A DNA stretch of 34,733 nucleotides, taken from positions 1-34,733 of the forward strand of contig DAOVUF010000010.1 of assembly GCA_030632725.1 (NCBI GenBank), read 5' to 3'. Source of the DNA: QNES01 sp023143415 (GTDB lineage Bacteria > Pseudomonadota > Gammaproteobacteria > Beggiatoales > Beggiatoaceae). The notes under the pieces are model-generated. The model saw only the letters and a program-made list of their open reading frames with translations. It did no database searches and had not been told where the DNA came from. Below, in pieces: positions 31,101 to 34,733 of the stretch. Position 1 is the first letter of the stretch; each line of letters begins with the position of its first letter. The position numbers and the translations under genes are program-made.

Positions 31101-31323
31101 CGTTTGGACACCCTACGCCGAACTTTATCACCACGAATCTGCCAGCCGAGGCTATGAAGACACACCCGAAAAGAAGGCGCGTTATGAAAAAGAACGGGCT
31201 TACATGAAAAATCGTTGGCCCCAATTTTTAATGGCTGACCCGGCTTATAGTCCTAATCTGACTTTAGAGGCGGAAGACTTTGCGTATGCTTGGCCGCCTA
31301 GAGTGTCATCAATTGCTTCTTGA
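28159..31323 (+). CDS. Sulfotransferase / coiled-coil / double GT2 glycosyltransferase fusion
   Basis: A 1054-aa multidomain protein. Residues 1-240 are a sulfotransferase-like domain: the 5'-phosphosulfate loop GMHRSGTS (7-14), then PWMLKDPRLCLLLP and YVHRSPLQVAQSL. A long Gln/Glu-rich coiled coil spans about 262-395. Two GT2 domains follow: the first (about 511-740) has intact ADDAS and LDHDDM aspartates, the second (about 771-1040) has PLVSLIIPTRN, GLINNDIEVI and NDVDLCLKLNEH. From about 395 on it is paralogous to the 15313 protein, which lacks the sulfotransferase and has a decayed first GT domain. It may build and sulfate a surface glycan, such as sheath or capsule. That is an inference; the acceptor and sugar donor are unknown. 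Confidence 0.88.
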   Translation: MQIIVLGMHRSGTSVVARLLNLMGAYFAPERVELPVTKANPKGYWERRDVINLNEDILTALGITWDNIHQFKSAEMTDDIKTRFESLAREIILGLDANRPWMLKDPRLCLLLPFWQPLFEIPVCVYVHRSPLQVAQSLKKREGFPLLLGIALWEKYNLQGLANTADMPRILVSHDEIMKNPVATVNKLYQDLLDCEIQGLRLPSDKEIQAFIDPNLFHEQGNVQLQSTYINNQQTLLFDAFEKGSIFQLEPLPHLSEGAAEILQAYNNQLVAKEQALQYQLDIAQRDEQISDFQKQLEELKQSLQTQTEEFQHSLQTQKAENAKYQAKAASYRNQLLVAENQATTLEQEIGELGNKRQALQTQLTSTQNTLSEKEQSLSTQVQETEKQQQNTQKLMYWIGGLDQDIKAIFESLTWRSGNLMTQIALKLMFKRAGETAQDHVQAIFAEIAAWNLSDQSCEIQQVPPTEQQTPSRLSKVIQPRSYQSWIKNYDTLTQKTVKRMQQLVKEWEAPPFISIVMPTYNTDEKWLRAAIDSVLQQIYPNWELCIADDASTKGHVRRILEEYAERDKRIKLKFRSENGHISAASNTAFEIVNGEFVAFLDHDDMLTRHALFWVAKDILDYPDAMLWYSDEDKINKKGTRFNPYFKSDWNPDLFLSHNLITHFAVYRKTLIEDIEGFREGYEGAQDYDLVLRAIEQISPAQIRHIPRVLYHWREIAGSTASRPDEKPYAIIAAKKAISEHLERRNIKARVTESPDIRGTIRVQYALPVHLPLVSLIIPTRNSLKFLSRCVESILNKTDYENFEILIINNNSDDPATLDYMQQLEKNDKARIIDYPHPFSYADMNNQAVEQAQGEIIGLINNDIEVINREWLSEMVSHAVRPEVGAVGAKLWYPNNTLQHGGVVLGIGGVAGHAHKGFPRGHVGYFGRAALIQNFSAVTAACMVMRKTNFLAVGGLDAEHLGTALNDVDLCLKLNEHNLRIVWTPYAELYHHESASRGYEDTPEKKARYEKERAYMKNRWPQFLMADPAYSPNLTLEAEDFAYAWPPRVSSIAS

Positions 31324-31370
31324 AGAAATCGGATTTAGGAATGTGCATCAAATAATTTAGTCAACTTTAA

Positions 31371-31478
31371 AACCAGACCTGCCAGGTTAAAACAAAACCT
31401 GGCAGGTCAAAGGCACAACCAAACTTGACTTTGGTTTTGACCTGGCAGGTTTTCTTTTGAACCTGCCAGGTCTGGTTT
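31371..31478. repeat. ACCTGGCAGGT palindromic repeat pair
   Basis: Two hairpins built from ACCTGCCAGGT / ACCTGGCAGGT (31377-31407 and 31440-31471) are themselves arranged as a larger inverted repeat bounded by AACCAGACC and GGTCTGGTT. No gene lies in 31324-31889. Confidence 0.75.
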
Positions 31479-31509
31479 TGACTTTGACTTTGACTTGAAT
31501 TCGATGTTC

Positions 31510-31668
31510 CTCGTTCCCAAACTCCGTTTGGGAATGCCTTCACGCAACGCTCCGCGTTGCGAAAAACGATTTGACGCAGACATTCTCAAACACAGTTGGG
31601 CACGAGAACATAGACTGTTCGACGCGGAGCGTCGAGGAAGGCATTCCCAAATTGAATTTGGGAACGAG
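31510..31668. mobile_element. 159-bp inverted-repeat element with internal hairpins
   Basis: The ends CTCGTTCCCAAACTCCGTTT and AAATTGAATTTGGGAACGAG both continue into GGGAATGCCTTC / GAAGGCATTCCC arms. Inside are smaller hairpins (CGCAACGCTCCGCGTTGCG and CGACGCGGAGCGTCG). Short open frames through here are artefacts of the repeat. Confidence 0.7.
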
Positions 31669-31740
31669 AGAAAGCAGACTAAATAATTAGAAAAAGTAGA
31701 GACCGATGGCGGTGTGCCTCTACTTGCCTGCTTTGGCTTT

Positions 31741-31827
31741 TCGCCTTGAAATTGATTTCAAGGCTAACGGCTGAGAAAAATGGCTGAGAAAAATGGTGGG
31801 TTTCCACTTCGTTTCTACCCACCCTAC
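31741..31827. repeat. GCCTTGAAATTGATTTCAAGGC palindrome and GTGGGTTTC half-repeat
   Basis: An inverted version of the palindrome seen at 1547-1688 and 14477-14587 (31744-31765), then a short TGGCTGAGAAAAA duplication, then half of the GTAGGGTGGG repeat family (31796-31827). It ends about 60 bp before the tandem methyltransferase gene. Confidence 0.6.
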
Positions 31828-31889
31828 ATCACTATTTATAAACCAAGTTTTTTGATGCTGTGCCATCAATTGCCTAAAAAGGAAAATAA

Positions 31890-33254
31890 ATGTCACATTA
31901 TTCCATCCATCGACGGGCAGGTTACGATCTGCTCACTGGGCATGGTTTAGAAATTGGTGCCTGTCATCAACCTGCTATCATTCCGGCACATTGCACCATT
32001 GAATACTGTGATGCCCAATCGAAAGAGGAAATAATTCAACATTTTCCAGAGTTAAATATTGACGCGCTCGTTGAGGTCAATTATATTTGCGATTTGGATA
32101 AAGTCGGTTTATCCTTATTTGAGGCAGAACGTTTTGATTTTGTCATATTCAACCATGTTATTGAACATGTTGCTAATCCCATTAAAGTTGTGAGTGAATT
32201 ATTTAGGATCACAAAACCGGGAGGGCATGTTGTTATTTCCGCCCCCGATAAAAATTTTACTTTTGATAGACATCGCCCTTTAACGTCTTTTGCCCATTTG
32301 AAAGAAGAATATGAAAATAATGTGACTGTTGTTACAGAGGAACATTATATAGACTTTTTGCGGGCTGTACATCCTGAAGTCTTCAAATTGAATCCTGAAC
32401 AATTACAGGATTATATCAATAGTGTTAGAAACAGACGTGAACATGCTCATGTTTGGGATTCGCAGAGTTTCAATGAATTTATGCTGAATGCGCTTACGCT
32501 ATTACAGATAAAAACCACTCGTCTGTTTATCAATGTCGGAGAAAATAATCAGTTTGAGTATTTTTCTGTTTGGCAAAAATTGATGGCTTCAATAAACCCT
32601 GTTTATAAGAATGATAGTCATTTTGTTCATCGCAAAAATGGTTATAGTTTGCTGATAGGTAATGGCTTAGAAATAGGTGCTTGTTTTCATCAAGTGGCTG
32701 CGATTCCGTGGCATTGCAGTATGGAATACAATGATTTGTGGCTTAAACCGGAAAGTATTGTATACTCTCCAGAATTAAATGTGAATGATCGGGCAAAGGT
32801 GAAGCATATTTGTGATTTGGATAAAGGAGGGCTATCTTTATTTGATTCTGAAAGCTTTGATTTTGTTATCTTCAACCATCTAATTGGACATGTTGCTGAT
32901 CCGATTAAAGTCATAAAAGAACTTTTTCGGATAACTCAACCAGAGGGTTATGTTGTCATTTCAGTTCCCGATAAGGATTTTATCTTTGATAAAGATTTAG
33001 AAGATTTAGAAGTCACCCCTTTTGCCTATTTCTTGGAGAAATACGAAAAAAAGGTGACTGAAGTATCTGCTACAGACGATATGAGCGTGCGACGTGAAAA
33101 AAATCGGTATGGACATTTTCACATTTGGGATTCATCGTCTTTTAATGAATTGATGTTAAAATCGCTTGAACGTTTACAATTACAAGCGACTTGCGTTTTT
33201 ACGAGTGTTGGGAAAAATAATCAGCTTGAATATTTTTCTGTTTGGAAAGCTTAG
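31890..33254 (+). CDS. Two tandem class I methyltransferase domains in one protein
   Basis: A 454-aa protein made of an internal duplication. Repeat 1 (about 8-230) has GLEIGACHQP (19-28), CDLDKVGLSLFEAERFDFVIF, FNHVIEHVANP and ITKPGGHVVIS. Repeat 2 (about 249-453) has GLEIGACFHQ, CDLDKGGLSLFDSESFDFVIF, FNHLIGHVADP and ITQPEGYVVIS. Both are type-11-like SAM methyltransferase folds; both end in HVWDSQSFNE / HIWDSSSFNE and EYFSVW. The second has lost the EH pair and the PGG turn, so it may be inactive. AAGGA lies 8 bp before the ATG. It follows the glycosyltransferase fusion and precedes another methyltransferase, suggesting glycan modification. Substrate unknown. Confidence 0.83.
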   Translation: MSHYSIHRRAGYDLLTGHGLEIGACHQPAIIPAHCTIEYCDAQSKEEIIQHFPELNIDALVEVNYICDLDKVGLSLFEAERFDFVIFNHVIEHVANPIKVVSELFRITKPGGHVVISAPDKNFTFDRHRPLTSFAHLKEEYENNVTVVTEEHYIDFLRAVHPEVFKLNPEQLQDYINSVRNRREHAHVWDSQSFNEFMLNALTLLQIKTTRLFINVGENNQFEYFSVWQKLMASINPVYKNDSHFVHRKNGYSLLIGNGLEIGACFHQVAAIPWHCSMEYNDLWLKPESIVYSPELNVNDRAKVKHICDLDKGGLSLFDSESFDFVIFNHLIGHVADPIKVIKELFRITQPEGYVVISVPDKDFIFDKDLEDLEVTPFAYFLEKYEKKVTEVSATDDMSVRREKNRYGHFHIWDSSSFNELMLKSLERLQLQATCVFTSVGKNNQLEYFSVWKA

Positions 33255-33285
33255 CGAATAGGGGTACTACGAGGAAACAACAAAT

Positions 33286-34065
33286 ATGAATATATTAGAC
33301 GAATACATTAATACTTTTCCTACTCATCAGAATGCGTTTGATCTTTTCAAAGGGGAATGGTCTTCATTACCGCCTATGATACCCACATTAAAGGGCGGTG
33401 GTCAGAATCCATTATTTCACGATGAGAGAATCGTCTGGGCTGAAGAACTACTCGGTGGTTTTAAGAATTGCAATATCCTTGAATTAGGACCGCTTGAGGG
33501 AGGGCATACCTATATGCTTGAAAATATGGGCGCGAGTTCAGTTCTTGCCATTGAAGCCAATTCGCGTGCTTATCTCAAGTGTTTGATTACAAAGGAGATA
33601 TTAGAACTTCAACGTTCCCGGTTTCTACTGGGTGATTTTGTTTCTTATCTCAAGGAGACTCAGGATGTGTATGATGCCTGCATTGCCAGCGGCGTATTGT
33701 ATCATATGCAAAATCCGGCTGAACTCATTCACTTGATCGCCCAGAAAACGGAAAAGGTGATGTTCTGGACACATTATTATGATCCAGAAACTAATAATCC
33801 TGATGTCAAGGTGCGATTTTCTAAAGTCATTACTCAAGAATATCAGGGTTTTAATCATACCTTGTATAAGCATCCTTACCAAAATTTGGCTGATCATAGT
33901 ACAACAGGATTTTGTGGTGGCACAACTCATTTTAGTATGTGGATGTCGAGACAAGATATTTTGTCCTGCTTAAAATACTTTGGTTTTGAACGGTTAGAAG
34001 TTCATTTTGAAAAGCCAGATCACCCGAATGGTCCCTGTTTTTGTGTTGTTGGTTTTAAATCTTGA
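33286..34065 (+). CDS. SAM-dependent methyltransferase
   Basis: A 259-aa class I methyltransferase. Motif I is ILELGPLEGGHTYML (64-78), with the acidic ribose-binding residue E90 in VLAIEAN and YDACIASGVLYHMQNPAELI as motif IV-like. The C-terminal HFEKPDHPNGPCFCVVGFK is typical of small sugar- or tRNA-related methyltransferases of this type, but the substrate cannot be told. GAGGAA lies about 12 bp before the ATG, and the gene is 31 bp after the tandem methyltransferase, so they are probably co-transcribed. Confidence 0.82.
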   Translation: MNILDEYINTFPTHQNAFDLFKGEWSSLPPMIPTLKGGGQNPLFHDERIVWAEELLGGFKNCNILELGPLEGGHTYMLENMGASSVLAIEANSRAYLKCLITKEILELQRSRFLLGDFVSYLKETQDVYDACIASGVLYHMQNPAELIHLIAQKTEKVMFWTHYYDPETNNPDVKVRFSKVITQEYQGFNHTLYKHPYQNLADHSTTGFCGGTTHFSMWMSRQDILSCLKYFGFERLEVHFEKPDHPNGPCFCVVGFKS

Positions 34066-34102
34066 TTGGAAATTCTGATAGCGAGCGTAGGATGGGTAAA
34101 TT

Positions 34103-34178
34103 GTAGGGTGGGTAGAGCGATAGCGAAACCCACCATTCATAATAATAAAGGTGGGTTTCGTTCCTCTACCCACCCTAC
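34103..34178. repeat. GTAGGGTGGGTAGAGCG palindrome
   Basis: A long palindrome ending CTCTACCCACCCTAC, the same family as 18567-18633. The loop contains ATTCATAATAATAAAG. Confidence 0.8.
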
Positions 34179-34183
34179 GCTTG

Positions 34184-34304
34184 CTTAGAAATCCGATTTT
34201 TGAAAAAAATCGGATTTCTTAAACATTGTTTCGCCGCTTAGAAATCCGAGTTTTTCAAAAATCGGATTTCTTAAACATCTTGGAAACATAGTGCGTAACA
34301 TCAG
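34184..34304. mobile_element. Truncated copy of the 27120-27269 element
   Basis: Two family D hairpins (34184-34224, 34237-34276), CATCTTGGAAACATAG and the right end TGCGTAACATCAG are present. The left terminal repeat is missing and the GTAGGGTGGG repeat lies there instead. Confidence 0.68.
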
Positions 34305-34407
34305 TAATTAACAACAATTTGACTTCGTTAGTGAAAAAATGTTAGTGTGCAATTTTTGAATTTAAATCATTAGACTTGTCCCGAAATAATAGCTTATAAG
34401 ACATTGA

Positions 34408-34596
34408 TTAACAACGTATTTTTAAATTCCATAATCCGGCGACTTGAAAAATAACTTCATCAACCCAATTTTTAGTTATACGGTTACGAAATTTTGTGGA
34501 TAAAATTTGGAAAGATTTCATACCTCCTATTGCATGTTCAACAACGACTCGTTTTGACGCCATTTTTTTGTTTTGAGCTTTTTGTTTTCTGGTTAC
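34408..34596 (-). pseudogene. IS5-type (DDE_Tnp_4-like) transposase C-terminal remnant
   Basis: The minus strand reads VTRKQKAQNKKMASKRVVVE then HAIGGMKSFQILSTKF, RNRITKNWVDEVIFQVAGLW and NLK, ending at a TAA (34410-34408). VVVEHAIGGMK is the hallmark C-terminal motif with the last catalytic acid of this transposase family. A stop codon (34599-34597) cuts the frame just upstream, and the remaining minus-strand DNA to the window edge (34600-34733) has only short open pieces that I cannot assign. The gene is therefore partial. Confidence 0.72.
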
Positions 34597-34733
34597 TTAC
34601 CATTCGCTTAATAAATTTTGACTATGTAGTCATTTCCAAATTAAGGTAAAGAAAACTATCAAGTTCCAATCTATTCAAGATTTCCATTTGCAAATTTGAT
34701 AATGGAGTAAGATGTCGCTTAATTTCTCCATGA

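Noticed and set aside
31407..31686. Open frames on both strands between 31407 and 31686
   Set aside because: They follow the ACCTGGCAGGT and CTCGTTCCC inverted repeats; overlapping frames on both strands are expected from palindromes.
34600..34733. Minus-strand continuation of the transposase
   Set aside because: Only short frames broken by stops are visible; I could not match them to the N-terminal part of the transposase family.

Overview
The window looks like a piece of a chromosome from a large sulfur-oxidising gammaproteobacterium of the Beggiatoaceae (Beggiatoa / Thiomargarita / Thioploca group). This is an inference. It rests on low GC, many short palindromic intergenic repeats, and heptamer direct repeats of the TAACTGA type ending just before start codons, which have been reported as abundant in marine Beggiatoaceae. 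All confidently called intact genes are on the + strand; the only minus-strand call is a transposase remnant at the right edge. No rRNA, tRNA or CRISPR array was seen.

Layout. 1-14.5 kb: signal transduction and chemotaxis. It holds a double-receiver protein (420-1349), a receiver plus degenerate kinase (1881-3011), CheY, CheA, CheW (4355-7570), two receptors (7594-12774) and a receiver-PAS-kinase hybrid (12987-14456). A MntA/HepT (MNT-HEPN) pair sits inside this block (3120-3859). Both receptors end in a CheR-tether-like xWxxF motif, but no cheR or cheB is present here. 14.6-18.5 kb: an orphan BrnA-like antitoxin, a tandem GT2 glycosyltransferase, an RHH protein with an HNH endonuclease, and a HicB-like gene broken by repeats.

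18.7-24.9 kb: a conflict/defence-type island. In order: YhdJ-like adenine methyltransferase, DUF262 protein, DUF3696-like AAA ATPase, PLD-fold-like protein, a second MntA/HepT pair, and a second AAA ATPase with an altered Walker A. From 21020 the first four genes are nearly gapless. This is the best candidate for an undescribed multi-gene system. 25-27.1 kb: an aldehyde dehydrogenase with its usual DUF779 partner. 27.6-34.1 kb: a conserved hypothetical gene, a 1054-aa sulfotransferase/coiled-coil/double-GT2 fusion, a protein made of two tandem methyltransferase domains, and another methyltransferase. These suggest decoration of surface glycans. The right edge has repeats and an IS5-type transposase remnant.

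The intergenic DNA is the second main point of interest. At least five palindromic or MITE-like families recur. They are nested in each other in both directions, keep a common T-rich loop while their stems vary with compensation, break at least one gene, supply C-termini or stop codons to others, and one appears to lie in frame inside a glycosyltransferase gene.
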